64,000 nucleotides of DNA, from positions 1 to 64,000 of the forward strand of contig NZ_JAOVQN010000008.1 of NCBI RefSeq assembly GCF_025673445.1, in the 5' to 3' direction. Every line of letters begins with the position of its first letter. Position 1 is the first letter of the stretch. Shown here piece after piece: positions 28,322-37,546 of this stretch. The notes beneath the pieces were generated by a model. The model had not been told where the DNA came from and made no database searches. It was given only the letters and a program-made list of their open reading frames with translations. The DNA comes from Ruegeria_B marisflavi (lineage in GTDB: Bacteria; Pseudomonadota; Alphaproteobacteria; Rhodobacterales; Rhodobacteraceae). The position numbers and the translations under genes were made by a program.

Positions 28322-28348
28322 AAGACGCCCTTCGGGGCGTCTTTTTCC
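28322..28348 (+). terminator. Rho-independent terminator of rpoD
   Basis: A 9-bp stem (AAGACGCCC / GGGCGTCTT) with TTCG tetraloop followed by T residues starts 5 bases beyond the rpoD stop. Confidence 0.93.
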
Positions 28349-28481
28349 TTGGCGCGGGATTGTCCTGCGAACGATCTGGGCTGAGCGACGAACCGCCAAC
28401 GTGGTCAGTAATCCGTGAAATGCTCTGTTGATCGCCGCTTGGGCGCACTAAGTTCCCTTTGATAAGACGAGGATTTCCCAA

Positions 28482-28895
28482 ATGCTCCGCCACGCCTGCT
28501 TTTTGACTGTCTTCACCTTGACTGGCCTTTCGACACAGGCGGATGCCCTGACCACGCGGATGGGGGACCGGGTGCTGCCGGTCAATGACGTGGTGTTCGA
28601 GGTGATCCCGCGCGGCAAGCAGCGGGTCGGAGATTTCTGGTGCGCGGCCTCCGAATACGCCCGGCGCGAGTTGGGTGCGAGCTGGAGTGACCGGATTTAT
28701 CTGGTGCGGGGACGGGGGCCGAGTGTTACCACTGGGCGCAAGACGGCTGTACAATTTTCGTTGACGCCCGAGGCGGTGGGGGTGACACCGCTGGAAAACG
28801 AGCTGACCACCATCCGCACCGGGCTCAAGGTCGGCGACAACATGACCGTCAACCAGGGCAACAGTTATTGCGAATTCGGCCCCGTGCGGCCCTAA
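28482..28895 (+). CDS. Exported protein of unknown function
   Basis: A 137-residue protein with an N-terminal signal (MLRHACFLTVFTLTGLSTQADA) and a small mature domain containing two Cys (in DFWCAASEYARR and NSYCEFGPVRP) that could pair in the periplasm. I know it only as a conserved hypothetical of roseobacters. It lies 18 bases before the YjbQ gene on the same strand and may be cotranscribed with it. Confidence 0.75.
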   Translation: MLRHACFLTVFTLTGLSTQADALTTRMGDRVLPVNDVVFEVIPRGKQRVGDFWCAASEYARRELGASWSDRIYLVRGRGPSVTTGRKTAVQFSLTPEAVGVTPLENELTTIRTGLKVGDNMTVNQGNSYCEFGPVRP

Positions 28896-28913
28896 CTCAT
28901 TGAGCAGTACCCA

Positions 28914-29324
28914 ATGCTGACCGAGTTCTCTGTATCGACCCGGGGGCCGGGTCTTTATGAGTTCACCCGAGAGGTGAAGCGCTGGCTGGCCGGGCAGGGC
29001 GACGGGCTAATGACGCTGATGGTGCGGCATACTTCCTGCTCTTTGCTGATCCAGGAGAACGCCGACCCCGAGGTACAGACCGATCTGACTGCCTTTTTCG
29101 ACCGGCTGGTGCCGTCCTCCGATCACCCGTCGATGTCCTATCTGCGTCACACTTATGAAGGTCCTGACGATATGCCAGCCCATATCAAAGCAGCTATCAT
29201 GCCGATTTCATTGAGTATTCCGGTACAGTCCGGGGTGCCGATGCTGGGAACATGGCAGGGTATCTATCTGGTCGAACACCGCCGCGCGCCGCATCATCGC
29301 AAGGTCGCGGCGCATTTCGGCTGA
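28914..29324 (+). CDS. YjbQ family (secondary thiamine-phosphate synthase-like) protein
   Basis: A 136-residue protein of the UPF0047/YjbQ family. Conserved residues are visible in VRHTSCSLLIQENADPEVQTDL, SYLRHTYEGPDDMPAHIK and the C-terminal GTWQGIYLVEHRRAPHHRKV with several His residues. E. coli YjbQ can replace thiamine phosphate synthase weakly, but the physiological role of the family is not settled. Confidence 0.92.
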   Translation: MLTEFSVSTRGPGLYEFTREVKRWLAGQGDGLMTLMVRHTSCSLLIQENADPEVQTDLTAFFDRLVPSSDHPSMSYLRHTYEGPDDMPAHIKAAIMPISLSIPVQSGVPMLGTWQGIYLVEHRRAPHHRKVAAHFG

Positions 29325-29494
29325 ACGCCCGGCTTGCGGTTATCCACGCCAAGCAAAAGCTAGATATTGTTGTTCGATCCGCATCTTGCGTTCGAAAATC
29401 AGTGCTACCCAAATCCTAGCATTGGCCCTATAGTTGTGGATAAGTGAGCCGAAGCGCTCACATGGAGGCGGAACAAAGTACGAGGAGACGGCGG

Positions 29495-29965
29495 ATGCGC
29501 TGCCCGTTTTGCGGAAATATCGATACACAGGTCAAGGACTCGCGTCCGGCAGAAGATCACGTTTCCATTCGCAGGCGGCGGTTCTGCCCTGCGTGCGGTG
29601 GGCGGTTCACCACTTACGAGCGGGTTCAGCTGCGTGATCTGGTGGTGATCAAGACCAGCGGCAAGCGCGAGGATTTCGACCGGGACAAGCTGGAACGCTC
29701 GATCCGAATCTCAATGCAGAAGCGTCCTATCGACCCCGAGCGGATCGATCAGATGATCTCGGGCATCGTGCGGCGTCTGGAGAGCATGGGCGAAACCGAC
29801 ATCCCGTCGAAGAAGATCGGCGAGATCGTGATGGAGGCTCTGGCCCGGATCGACACCGTGGCCTATGTCCGTTTTGCAAGTGTTTACAAGAACTTCCAGG
29901 CCGCAGATGATTTCGAGGAATTCGTTCACGAACTGCGTCCGCCCAACCCGCCCGCCGAAGAGTGA
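29495..29965 (+). CDS. nrdR: Transcriptional repressor NrdR
   Basis: The 155-residue repressor of ribonucleotide reductase genes. A zinc ribbon is formed by Cys3, Cys6, Cys31 and Cys34, followed by an ATP-cone domain (about 49-139, VIKTSGKREDFDRDKLERSI onward) that senses ATP/dATP. ATG 29495, preceded by GAGGAG, gives the standard MRCPFCG start. The stop overlaps the ribD GTG start by 4 bases, a linkage seen in many proteobacteria. No ribonucleotide reductase gene lies in this window. Confidence 0.97.
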   Translation: MRCPFCGNIDTQVKDSRPAEDHVSIRRRRFCPACGGRFTTYERVQLRDLVVIKTSGKREDFDRDKLERSIRISMQKRPIDPERIDQMISGIVRRLESMGETDIPSKKIGEIVMEALARIDTVAYVRFASVYKNFQAADDFEEFVHELRPPNPPAEE

Positions 29966-31056
29966 CGGGATTTGACGAACGTTACATGGCTCTCGCCCTG
30001 TCCCTTGGCAGGCGAGAGCAAGGCGCCTGCTGGCCGAACCCGGCGGTGGGCTGTGTGATTGTATCCGAAGGCCGGATCGTAGGGCGCGGCTGGACACAAC
30101 AAGGCGGCAGACCGCATGCAGAGACCGTTGCGCTGGCACAGGCCGGGGCGGCGGCGCGGGGGGCTGTCGCTTATGTGACGCTGGAGCCGTGCGCCCATCA
30201 TGGCAAGACGCCGCCTTGTGCCGAGGCGCTGATCGCGGCGGGGGTGGCGCGGGTGGTCTCGGCCATCGAGGACAGCGACCCGCGGGTTGCGGGCAAGGGG
30301 TTTGCGCTGTTGCGCGACGCCGGTATCGAGGTCACGACTGGCGTTCTGACCGATGCGGCGGCGCGGGATCTGGCCGGGTTCTTTCTGAAAACCGAACAGG
30401 GACGGCCCTGGATCACCCTGAAAATGGCGTCGAGTTTCGATGGGCGCAGCGCTACTGCGACCGGAGAAAGTAAATGGATAACAGGGTCTTATGCGCGAAA
30501 GCTCGTGCATGCCATGCGGGCGCGGCACGACGCGGTTATGGTGGGCGCGGGAACCGCGCGGGCGGATGATCCCTCGCTGACGGTACGCGACCTGGGTATC
30601 GCGCGGCAGCCGGTGCGGATCGTCGTATCGCGCTATCTGGACCTGCCGTTGATGAGCCAGCTTGCCCGCACCGCGCGACAGGTACCGGTCTGGCTGTGCC
30701 ATGGTCCGGGGGTCGATCCCGACCGCGCCAAAGCCTGGGAAAGCACCGGCGCCGAGCTGATCCCCTGTGCGGTTTCCGGTATGCAAATCAATGGGTTGGA
30801 CCTTGTCCAGCAATTGGGTGCGCGCGGTTTGACGCGGGTGTTCTGCGAGGGCGGATCGGCGCTGGCCGCGTCGCTTCTGGCGGAGGATCTGGTGGATGAG
30901 CTGATCGGGTTCACCGCCGGGGTGGCAATCGGCGCCGAGGGGGTGCCTGCGGTTGGCGCCATGGGGGTGGAACGCCTGGCGGATGCGCCCCGGTTCCGGC
31001 TGATCGAGACGGAGAACGTCGGCGGTGACGTTCTGCACCGCTGGGGCCGCGCCTGA
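29962..31056 (+). CDS. ribD: Riboflavin biosynthesis deaminase/reductase RibD
   Basis: A bifunctional enzyme of riboflavin synthesis: an N-terminal deaminase (about 1-145) with the zinc site His52-Ala-Glu54, Cys77 and Cys86, and a C-terminal NADPH-dependent reductase from about 148 (WITLKMASSFDGRSAT onward). It has 364 residues. The start is GTG 29962, coupled to nrdR through a GTGA overlap. The usual ribC/ribBA/ribH partners do not follow; the next gene is convergent. Confidence 0.96.
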   Translation: MTGFDERYMALALSLGRREQGACWPNPAVGCVIVSEGRIVGRGWTQQGGRPHAETVALAQAGAAARGAVAYVTLEPCAHHGKTPPCAEALIAAGVARVVSAIEDSDPRVAGKGFALLRDAGIEVTTGVLTDAAARDLAGFFLKTEQGRPWITLKMASSFDGRSATATGESKWITGSYARKLVHAMRARHDAVMVGAGTARADDPSLTVRDLGIARQPVRIVVSRYLDLPLMSQLARTARQVPVWLCHGPGVDPDRAKAWESTGAELIPCAVSGMQINGLDLVQQLGARGLTRVFCEGGSALAASLLAEDLVDELIGFTAGVAIGAEGVPAVGAMGVERLADAPRFRLIETENVGGDVLHRWGRA

Positions 31057-31072
31057 CGGTTTGTCCTTTGTT

Positions 31073-31119
31073 TTGACCGTTTTGTACCGCCCCGAAAGGG
31101 GCGATTGACCGTTTTGTAC
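31073..31119. repeat. Pair of 15-base direct repeats flanking a hairpin
   Basis: TTGACCGTTTTGTAC occurs at 31073-31087 and again at 31105-31119, exactly 32 bases apart (three helical turns). Between them is a hairpin GCCCC-GAAA-GGGGC (31089-31102). They lie between the convergent ends of ribD and the XRE gene. The function is unknown; a duplicated protein-binding site is possible. Confidence 0.7.
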
Positions 31120-31160
31120 AGGGTATTCCGGCCCGTTTCCGAGGCCCGCGCTGCCTGTGG

Positions 31161-31955
31161 CTAGGCCCGGCTGCCCATCAGGATGGACCTGGCGCGCTGG
31201 TCCAGCTTTGGCGAGTTGATGTCGTAGCGGCCGACCTTGCGCATCGCCTCCATCAGTGGCGGCGTCTCGCTGAGGTAACGCCAGACGACCGGCGAGGTGA
31301 AGGGGGTGCGCTGGCGGCTGGTGATGCCAAAGGTGGTGCCGCGCAGATATTGCAATTGGCCGCGCCCGACCGGGTAGAGAACCGTTTCGACCAGCGCGTC
31401 GCGCGCCAGCGTCTGGTACTCCATCACAAAGATCCGGTTGCCGAGGATCGCGGCCCGGCCATCGTATTTCGACAGGTAGATGGTGCCGTCCTCGGGGTCG
31501 ACCGACCGTTCCAGCGACCGGCTGCGGACCATGCCGTCGAACTCGTCCAGCCGGACCAGCGCGCAGATGATGGAGTTGTCCCAGCTCTCGGTCAGGAAGT
31601 AGCTGAGATAGAACCCGAGGTAGCGGCGCAGTGCCAGGGTCTGGCCGCGAAAGGCGGATTCGAAACTGGGCCGGCCCGGTTGCAGGTGCCGCACCCCGGC
31701 CAGTTTGCCCGCGACCGAGGGGTGGGCTTCGAACTCGGTTGCGGGCAACAGGAACTCGGCGGGGCGGACGCCGAAATGGACCGCGATCTTGCGCATGTTT
31801 GCGGGGGAGGGGTGCGCCGCGCCGCTGAGGTATTTGTTGAACTGTTGCCGGTTCACGCCGATCTGGCGGCAGAGCGCCGAGACCGAAGCCTGGGTCGAAC
31901 ACAAGAGTTTGAGATTCGAAGCAAAGTCGCCCGTGTCCATAAAGGGAGTCTCCAA
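31161..31955 (-). CDS. XRE-type helix-turn-helix transcriptional regulator
   Basis: A 264-residue regulator with an N-terminal XRE/lambda-repressor-type DNA-binding domain (about 15-68, SVSALCRQIGVNRQQFNKYLSGAAHPSPANMRKIAVHFGV) and a 190-residue C-terminal domain that looks like a sensing domain but matches no family I know. The start is ATG 31955 or possibly 31940. It is divergent from the peptide-type ABC operon, the likely target. Confidence 0.85.
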   Translation of the reverse strand: METPFMDTGDFASNLKLLCSTQASVSALCRQIGVNRQQFNKYLSGAAHPSPANMRKIAVHFGVRPAEFLLPATEFEAHPSVAGKLAGVRHLQPGRPSFESAFRGQTLALRRYLGFYLSYFLTESWDNSIICALVRLDEFDGMVRSRSLERSVDPEDGTIYLSKYDGRAAILGNRIFVMEYQTLARDALVETVLYPVGRGQLQYLRGTTFGITSRQRTPFTSPVVWRYLSETPPLMEAMRKVGRYDINSPKLDQRARSILMGSRA

Positions 31956-31966
31956 CAGGAAGATTT

Positions 31967-32013
31967 CGCCAGATTATGGCGCTGTATTGAGTTTGGATAG
32001 CTTAAATTAGCTT
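31967..32013. promoter_or_regulatory. Candidate operator region, XRE gene / ABC operon
   Basis: In the 162-base divergent spacer there is an inverted repeat CGCCA-GATTA-TGGCG (31967-31981) and two copies of TAGCTT one helical turn apart (31998-32003 and 32008-32013). Either could be bound by the XRE protein. The assignment is positional only. Confidence 0.3.
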
Positions 32014-32117
32014 CATGTCGCGCCAGTCCGCTCAATTGCACGGTCGGCCGGCATGGCCTTTGCTTTCTGTCAATAGGGGCGCCTGTCCGGCGCGATTTCT
32101 TGACAGGGAGACGAGAA

Positions 32118-33686
32118 ATGAACGGAGCCAATATTGCCTGGACACGTGTGGGTTTGCCCCGCCGGTCCTTTCTGAAGGGCGCAAGCGCGCTGGGTGGCCT
32201 GGCGGCGGCTGGGCTGTTGCCCACGCGTCGGGCGCAGGCGGCGGGCGGGACGCTCAGAACCCGCACCTATGCCGATATCCGCTCGATGGATCCGGCCTTC
32301 AGCCAGGGGGTGGTGGACGAGGAGATCCACGCCGCGATCTATAACAAGCTGATCCAGTACAAGCCGGGCCGCGAATGGGGCTGGCAACTGGATGCCGCCG
32401 CGATGATCGAACAGGCGGACGACACCCATATCAACTTTGCCCTGCGCGACGATATCGGGTTCACCAATGGGTTTGGCGCGATGACCGCCGAGGACGTCAA
32501 GTTCTCGTTCGAGCGGATCATCGACGATACGCTGGAATCGACCAACAAGCCCGACTGGGGGCCGCTCAGCCATGTCGAGGTGACGGGCGAGCGGACCGGC
32601 ACCATCGTGCTGAAGAACGCGTTCCAGCCCCTGTGGTCGATCACGCTGCCCTATATCGCGGGCAATATCGTGTCGAAGGCGGCGTTTGACAGCGTCGGCG
32701 GCAAGATCGACACGCAGCCGGTGGCGACCTCGGGCCCCTATCTGCATGCGGGCTGGGAGCCGAAGCAAAAGACCACCCTGCGCCGCAACCCCGACTGGAA
32801 GGGCGATCCGGCCGCCTTTGACGAGATCCAGATCTATCACATCGACGACGAGAAGGCCGCCGAGATCGCGTTCGAGGCGGGCGAGATCGACTTTACCCGC
32901 GTCAGCCTGGACAGTGTCGAGCGGCTGAAATCGAACCCGATCACGGGGGCGACGTTGGAGGAGTTTCCGTCGCTCTATTATGTCTGGGTCGGGATGAACC
33001 TCGACAATCCCAAGCTGGGCAACCTGAAGCTGCGGCAGGCGATCCAGCATGCGATCGACGTGCCGACGATCATGGCGGCGGCCTATTTCGGGGCGGCGGA
33101 ACCCTCGACAGGGATCATCGCGCCGGGTCTGGCGGGGCATCGCGACGTGCCGCTGACCGGTGTGGCGGCGGATCTGGAGAAGGCGCAGGCGCTGATGGCC
33201 GAGTCCGGTGAGGCCGGGGTGTCGCTGGCCATCGACGTTCTGAACAAATCGGCCAACGTGACGGCGGCGCAGATCATCCAGGCCAATCTGGCGGCCATCG
33301 GCATCACGCTGGAAATCCGCCTGCACGAGGGCGCGACCTTCTGGGAGCTGGGGTCGAACGAGGATCTGGAACTGGTGCTGAACCGTTATTCGATGACGCC
33401 GGACCCTTATTACGCGACCTCGTGGTTCATCACCGAGCAGGCGGGCGTGTGGAACTGGGAGCGGTTCCGGTCGGAAGAGTTCGACAAGCTGCATCTGGCG
33501 GCGCAGTCCGAGGGCGACCCGGCTGCGCGCGCGGCGATGTATGCCCGCGCCCAGGACCTGATGGAGGAAAGCGGCGCCTACAAGTTCCTGACCCACGAGG
33601 CGACGCCGGTGATCTATCGTGATGGCGTCACCCCGGCGCTGCGGCCCGATGGGCTGCCGCTCTATCGCTATTTCGGCAAGGCCTGA
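32118..33686 (+). CDS. ABC transporter substrate-binding protein, peptide/opine (family 5) type
   Basis: A 522-residue periplasmic receptor of the oligopeptide/dipeptide/nickel class. The N-terminus is a Tat signal: RRSFLKG at 15-21, a hydrophobic stretch and cleavage near AQA-AGG. Family sequence such as MTAEDVKFSFERIID is present. ATG 32118 with a GGGAGACGAGA site was chosen over TTG 32100. It is the first gene of a seven-gene unit; a stem-loop separates it from the permease genes. The ligand is unknown; the downstream hydrolases suggest a peptide-like or amide compound. Confidence 0.93.
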   Translation: MNGANIAWTRVGLPRRSFLKGASALGGLAAAGLLPTRRAQAAGGTLRTRTYADIRSMDPAFSQGVVDEEIHAAIYNKLIQYKPGREWGWQLDAAAMIEQADDTHINFALRDDIGFTNGFGAMTAEDVKFSFERIIDDTLESTNKPDWGPLSHVEVTGERTGTIVLKNAFQPLWSITLPYIAGNIVSKAAFDSVGGKIDTQPVATSGPYLHAGWEPKQKTTLRRNPDWKGDPAAFDEIQIYHIDDEKAAEIAFEAGEIDFTRVSLDSVERLKSNPITGATLEEFPSLYYVWVGMNLDNPKLGNLKLRQAIQHAIDVPTIMAAAYFGAAEPSTGIIAPGLAGHRDVPLTGVAADLEKAQALMAESGEAGVSLAIDVLNKSANVTAAQIIQANLAAIGITLEIRLHEGATFWELGSNEDLELVLNRYSMTPDPYYATSWFITEQAGVWNWERFRSEEFDKLHLAAQSEGDPAARAAMYARAQDLMEESGAYKFLTHEATPVIYRDGVTPALRPDGLPLYRYFGKA

Positions 33687-33706
33687 GATCTCTCCCTGAG
33701 GCCTTT

Positions 33707-33733
33707 GGGGGCGCAGGTCAGAGCTGTGCCCCC
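33707..33733 (+). terminator. Stem-loop after the substrate-binding protein gene
   Basis: GGGGGCGCAG pairs with CTGTGCCCCC (10 bp, one G-T), followed by TTCTTTT. It lies 20 bases beyond the receptor gene stop and inside the operon, where it would partly end or stabilise transcripts so that receptor exceeds membrane components. Confidence 0.75.
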
Positions 33734-33761
33734 TTCTTTTCCCTGAAAGACGGGGTACCCC

Positions 33762-34706
33762 ATGCTGTCCTTCATCTTCAAACGGATCGGTCTGGCGGCG
33801 GTGATCACGGTTCTGGCCGTGTCCTCGCTGTTCCTGATCGTTCACATGATCCCCGGCGACCCGGTCTCCACCATGCTGGGGCCGCGCGCCACGCCCGAAA
33901 TGCGTGCGGCGCTGGAGGCGCGGATGGGGCTGGACCGGCCGCTGATCGTGCAGATTGGCCTCTTCTTTGCCAACATGCTGCGCGGCGATCTGGGGATGGA
34001 TGTGTTTTCCAACCGGCCGGTGAGCGAAATCGTGCTGGGGCAGGTGCCCTACACGCTGGTCTTGATCCTGGTTTCGATCATCTGGTCGGCGGTGTTGGGG
34101 ATCGCGCTGGGCTGTTATTCGGCCATCCATCGGAATTCGCTGGGCGACCGGCTGACCGGGATCTTGTCGGTCTCGGTGATCGCGGTGCCCGCCTTTGTGG
34201 TGTCACTCTACTCGCTGCTGATCTTTGCGGTGAAGCTGCAATGGTTTCCGGCCATCGGGGCGGGGGATGCGGGGAACTGGGGCGACCAGCTGCATCACCT
34301 GGTGCTGCCGAGCCTTGCCATCGGGCTGAGCTGGGTCGGCTATATCGCGCGGCTGGTGCGGGCCTCGATGCTGGAAGTGATGGGCGAGGGGCATATCCGC
34401 ACCGCGCGCGCCTTTGGCCTGCCCGAGCGGCAGATCGTCTTTGGCTATGCGCTGCGGCTGGCGATCCTGCCCACGGTCACGGTGATCGGGGTCGGCATGG
34501 GGTTCCTGCTTTCGGCGGCGGTGTTCACCGAGATCGTGTTCTCGCGCCCCGGGCTGGGCAAGCTGGTGATCGACAGCATCACAACCCGCAACTACCCGGT
34601 GGTGATGGGATCGGTCCTGTTTTCCACCCTGATCTTTGTCGCCTCGACCACGCTGGCCGACATCGTCAACGCAATTCTGGATCCGCGGATCCGGGCCGGG
34701 AAATGA
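33762..34706 (+). CDS. ABC transporter permease, DppB/OppB type
   Basis: A 314-residue inner-membrane permease with six predicted membrane segments. It begins with FKRIGLAAVITVLAVSSLFLIVHMIPGDPV, typical for DppB-like proteins, and carries the EAA-type loop LVRASMLEVMGEGHIRTARAFGLPE contacting the ATPase. The next permease gene begins 10 bases after its stop. Confidence 0.94.
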   Translation: MLSFIFKRIGLAAVITVLAVSSLFLIVHMIPGDPVSTMLGPRATPEMRAALEARMGLDRPLIVQIGLFFANMLRGDLGMDVFSNRPVSEIVLGQVPYTLVLILVSIIWSAVLGIALGCYSAIHRNSLGDRLTGILSVSVIAVPAFVVSLYSLLIFAVKLQWFPAIGAGDAGNWGDQLHHLVLPSLAIGLSWVGYIARLVRASMLEVMGEGHIRTARAFGLPERQIVFGYALRLAILPTVTVIGVGMGFLLSAAVFTEIVFSRPGLGKLVIDSITTRNYPVVMGSVLFSTLIFVASTTLADIVNAILDPRIRAGK

Positions 34707-34716
34707 GGGACCGGAC

Positions 34717-35595
34717 ATGACCGACGCAAGCTTGCCCAAACCCCGGTCCGAGTTGGGAGAGATCCTGTATCATCTGGCGCGCGATCCGCTGGGGCTGGCC
34801 GGGCTGATCATCGTGCTGGCGATCCTGGCCTCGGCGGTGCTGGCGCCCTGGATTGCGCCTTATGACCCTGTCGCGCTCAATGTGCCCGACCGGTTGCAGG
34901 GGCCGAGTGTGGCGCATCTGATGGGCACCGACCAGCTGGGGCGCGACACGTTTTCCCGGGTGATCTGGGGCGGGCGCGTGGCGCTTCAGGTGGCGCTGCC
35001 GACCATCGGCGGGGCGATATTCTTTGGACTGATTCTGGGGATGATCGCGGGCTATGGGCCGCGCTGGCTGGACAACCTGATCGTGCTTTTGTTCGACACC
35101 ATCCGGTCGTTTCCGACCGTGATGTTCGCGCTGGCGGTTGTGGCGCTGGTGGGGCCAAGCCTGAACACGGTGATCCTGGTAATCATGGTGACCTCGATCC
35201 CGACCTATGGCCGGGTGGTGCGGACACTGACGCAATCGCTGCGCGAGGCCGAGTTCATCACCGCCGAGCGGGCGCTGGGCGCCTCGACCGCGCGGATCAT
35301 GGGCGTGCATCTGCTGCCCAATGTGCTGGGCCCGCTGGCGGTTCTGGCGGCGATGGATATTCCGACGGTGGTGGGGCTGGAGGCGGGGCTGTCCTTTCTC
35401 GGCATGGGGGTGAAGCCGCCGACTCCGTCCTGGGGATCGCTCTTGAACGATGGCTACAACCTGATCCGCAACACGCCCTGGCTGATCATCGCGGGGGGCA
35501 TCCCGCTTATTCTGACCACGGTCGGCTTCACCTTTCTGGGCGAGGCGCTGCGGGATGTGGTCGATCCGAAACTGCGCGGCAAGGGGGGCAAGTGA
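34717..35595 (+). CDS. ABC transporter permease, DppC/OppC type
   Basis: A 292-residue partner permease. An N-terminal membrane anchor precedes GTDQLGRDTFSRVIWGGRVALQVAL, a hallmark of DppC-like proteins, and the coupling loop VVRTLTQSLREAEFITAERALGAS. ATG 34717 was chosen; the upstream frame overlaps the previous gene. The stop shares a base with the ATPase ATG (TGATG). Confidence 0.94.
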   Translation: MTDASLPKPRSELGEILYHLARDPLGLAGLIIVLAILASAVLAPWIAPYDPVALNVPDRLQGPSVAHLMGTDQLGRDTFSRVIWGGRVALQVALPTIGGAIFFGLILGMIAGYGPRWLDNLIVLLFDTIRSFPTVMFALAVVALVGPSLNTVILVIMVTSIPTYGRVVRTLTQSLREAEFITAERALGASTARIMGVHLLPNVLGPLAVLAAMDIPTVVGLEAGLSFLGMGVKPPTPSWGSLLNDGYNLIRNTPWLIIAGGIPLILTTVGFTFLGEALRDVVDPKLRGKGGK

Positions 35596-36566
35596 TGGCG
35601 GTTCTGAACATTCGTGGCCTGTCGGTTGGATACAGCACGCCGCGCGGCAAGTTGCGGGCCTTGCGCGACGTGTCGATGATGGTGCCCGAGGGCAAGATCG
35701 TGGGGATCGTGGGGGAGTCGGGCTGTGGCAAGTCCACGCTGATCTCGGCGATCATCCGGCTGATGGCACCCAATGCGCGGGTCGGCGCGGGCGAGGTGCG
35801 GTTTCAGGGACGTGACCTGCTGGCCGAGACCGAGGCGCAGATGCGCGCGCTGCGGGGGACGCAGATCTCGATGGTGTTTCAGGATCCGATGCAGACCCAC
35901 AACCCTGTACTGACCGTGGGGCGGCAGATGATGGACATCCAGTACCGCGAGCGGCTGAGCCGGGCGGAGAAGCGGCAGCGCGCCGAACGGATGCTGGCGC
36001 TGGTGGGCATTCCAGACCCTGAGGCGCGGCTGAACCAGTATCCGTTCGAGTTTTCGGGCGGCATGCGCCAGCGGATCGCCATTGCCATGGCGCTGATGGC
36101 GAAACCGGCGCTGTTGATCGCGGATGAGCCGACCACGGCACTGGATGCGACGCTGGAGGTGCAGATCATCAAGCGGCTGCGGGAATTGCAGGACGAGATC
36201 GGATGCGGCGTGCTGTTCATCTCGCACCATCTGGGGGTGATTGCCGAGCTTTGTGACGAGGTGGTGGTGATGTACGCGGGCGAGGTGGTGGAGACCGGAT
36301 CGGTGCGCGATGTGTTCCATGCCCCGGCGCATCCCTATACGCGGGCGCTGCTGGAGTGCGATCCGGGCCATATCAAGGTCAAGACCCGGGTTTTGCCGAC
36401 CATTCCCGGCAACATCCCCGATCTGGTCAACCTGCCGGGCGGCTGCATCTTTGCCGACCGCTGCGAGAGGCGCCATGCGGCCTGTGCCGCGCGCCCGGCG
36501 ATGGCCCTGGCCGGAGACGGCCACCGCGCCGCCTGTCACCTGATCACCGAAAGGGAAACCGCATGA
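35595..36566 (+). CDS. ABC transporter ATPase, DppD/OppD type
   Basis: A 323-residue ATPase. Walker A is GESGCGKST at about 40-48, the signature is FSGGMRQR and Walker B is LLIADEPTTALD. The C-terminal oligopeptide-transporter extension carries Cys residues (CIFADRCERRHAACAARP) as in its family. It would pair with the following ATPase on the DppBC-like permeases. Confidence 0.95.
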   Translation: MAVLNIRGLSVGYSTPRGKLRALRDVSMMVPEGKIVGIVGESGCGKSTLISAIIRLMAPNARVGAGEVRFQGRDLLAETEAQMRALRGTQISMVFQDPMQTHNPVLTVGRQMMDIQYRERLSRAEKRQRAERMLALVGIPDPEARLNQYPFEFSGGMRQRIAIAMALMAKPALLIADEPTTALDATLEVQIIKRLRELQDEIGCGVLFISHHLGVIAELCDEVVVMYAGEVVETGSVRDVFHAPAHPYTRALLECDPGHIKVKTRVLPTIPGNIPDLVNLPGGCIFADRCERRHAACAARPAMALAGDGHRAACHLITERETA

Positions 36567-37546
36567 GCGCGCTGCTTGAGATCCGCGATGTCGTGGTGCG
36601 GTTCCGGGTCCGGGGCGGCGTGTTCTCCTCGGCCGGGAGCATCGATGCTGTGTCTGGCGTCAGCCTGGATGTCGAGGAGGGCAAGACCTATGGCATCGTT
36701 GGCGAGAGCGGCTCGGGTAAGACCACGCTGGCGCGCGCGGTGGCGGGGCTGCACCATGCCAGCGAAGGCTCGATCCTCTATCGCGGGCAGGAGTTGCGCG
36801 GGCTGGCCGAGGGCGCATTCCGGCCGCTGCGGCGCGAGATCGTGATGATGTTCCAGGATCCGATCGGCTCTCTGTCGCCGCGATTGTCGGTCAAGTCTCT
36901 GATCACCGAACCGTTCCGCATCCAGGGGATGCGCGAGCGCGATCTGGATGGGGAGGCGCGGCGATTGCTGGCCATGGTCGGCCTGCCGCCGGAGTTTGCG
37001 GCGCGCTATCCCTATCAGATCTCGGGCGGGCAGGCGCGACGGGTGGGCGTGGCGCGGGCGCTGGCGCTGAGCCCGAAACTGCTGATCGCGGACGAGCCGA
37101 CGGCGGGACTCGATGTGTCGATCCAGGGCGAGATGCTGAACCTGCTGGCCCGGCTTCAGGACGAGCTGGGGCTGGCGATCATGATCATCACCCACAACCT
37201 GAACGTGGTGCGCCATATCACCGACCGGGTGGGGATCATGTACCTGGGCAAGCTGGTTGAGGAGGGCGAGACCGAGGCGGTATTCGCCAAACCGCAGCAC
37301 CCCTATACGCTGGCCCTGCTGGCCGCCAACCCCGAGCCCGATCCCGACGCGCAGTTGATGCGGGTCGAGTTGCAGGGCGAGCCGCCGAGCATCCTGCGGC
37401 GGCCGAAGGGCTGCGAGTTTCACACCCGTTGCCCGTTTGCACAGCCGCGCTGCGCGACTGAGGTGCCGCGCTGGCAGGCGGCGAAGGGCGGGGCGCATCG
37501 GTGCCATTTCCCGGCGGGCTGGGACACGGCGGCGGCCGCGTCATGA
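36563..37546 (+). CDS. ABC transporter ATPase, DppF/OppF type
   Basis: A 327-residue ATPase with Walker A GESGSGKTT, signature ISGGQARR and Walker B LLIADEPTAGLD, plus the family's C-terminal Cys-containing segment (CEFHTRCPFAQPRC). ATG 36563 overlaps the previous stop by 4 bases (ATGA); its own stop overlaps the amidohydrolase start in the same way, so translation of the whole run is coupled. Confidence 0.95.
   Translation: MSALLEIRDVVVRFRVRGGVFSSAGSIDAVSGVSLDVEEGKTYGIVGESGSGKTTLARAVAGLHHASEGSILYRGQELRGLAEGAFRPLRREIVMMFQDPIGSLSPRLSVKSLITEPFRIQGMRERDLDGEARRLLAMVGLPPEFAARYPYQISGGQARRVGVARALALSPKLLIADEPTAGLDVSIQGEMLNLLARLQDELGLAIMIITHNLNVVRHITDRVGIMYLGKLVEEGETEAVFAKPQHPYTLALLAANPEPDPDAQLMRVELQGEPPSILRRPKGCEFHTRCPFAQPRCATEVPRWQAAKGGAHRCHFPAGWDTAAAAS

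Noticed and set aside
29325..29494. NrdR-box pair upstream of nrdR
   Set aside because: No ACAC-N-ATAT-type repeats of the NrdR consensus are visible.
32070..34130. A 686-codon minus-strand frame across the receptor and permease genes
   Set aside because: It runs against two certain genes of an operon and has only the Arg/His-rich composition of reversed high-GC code.
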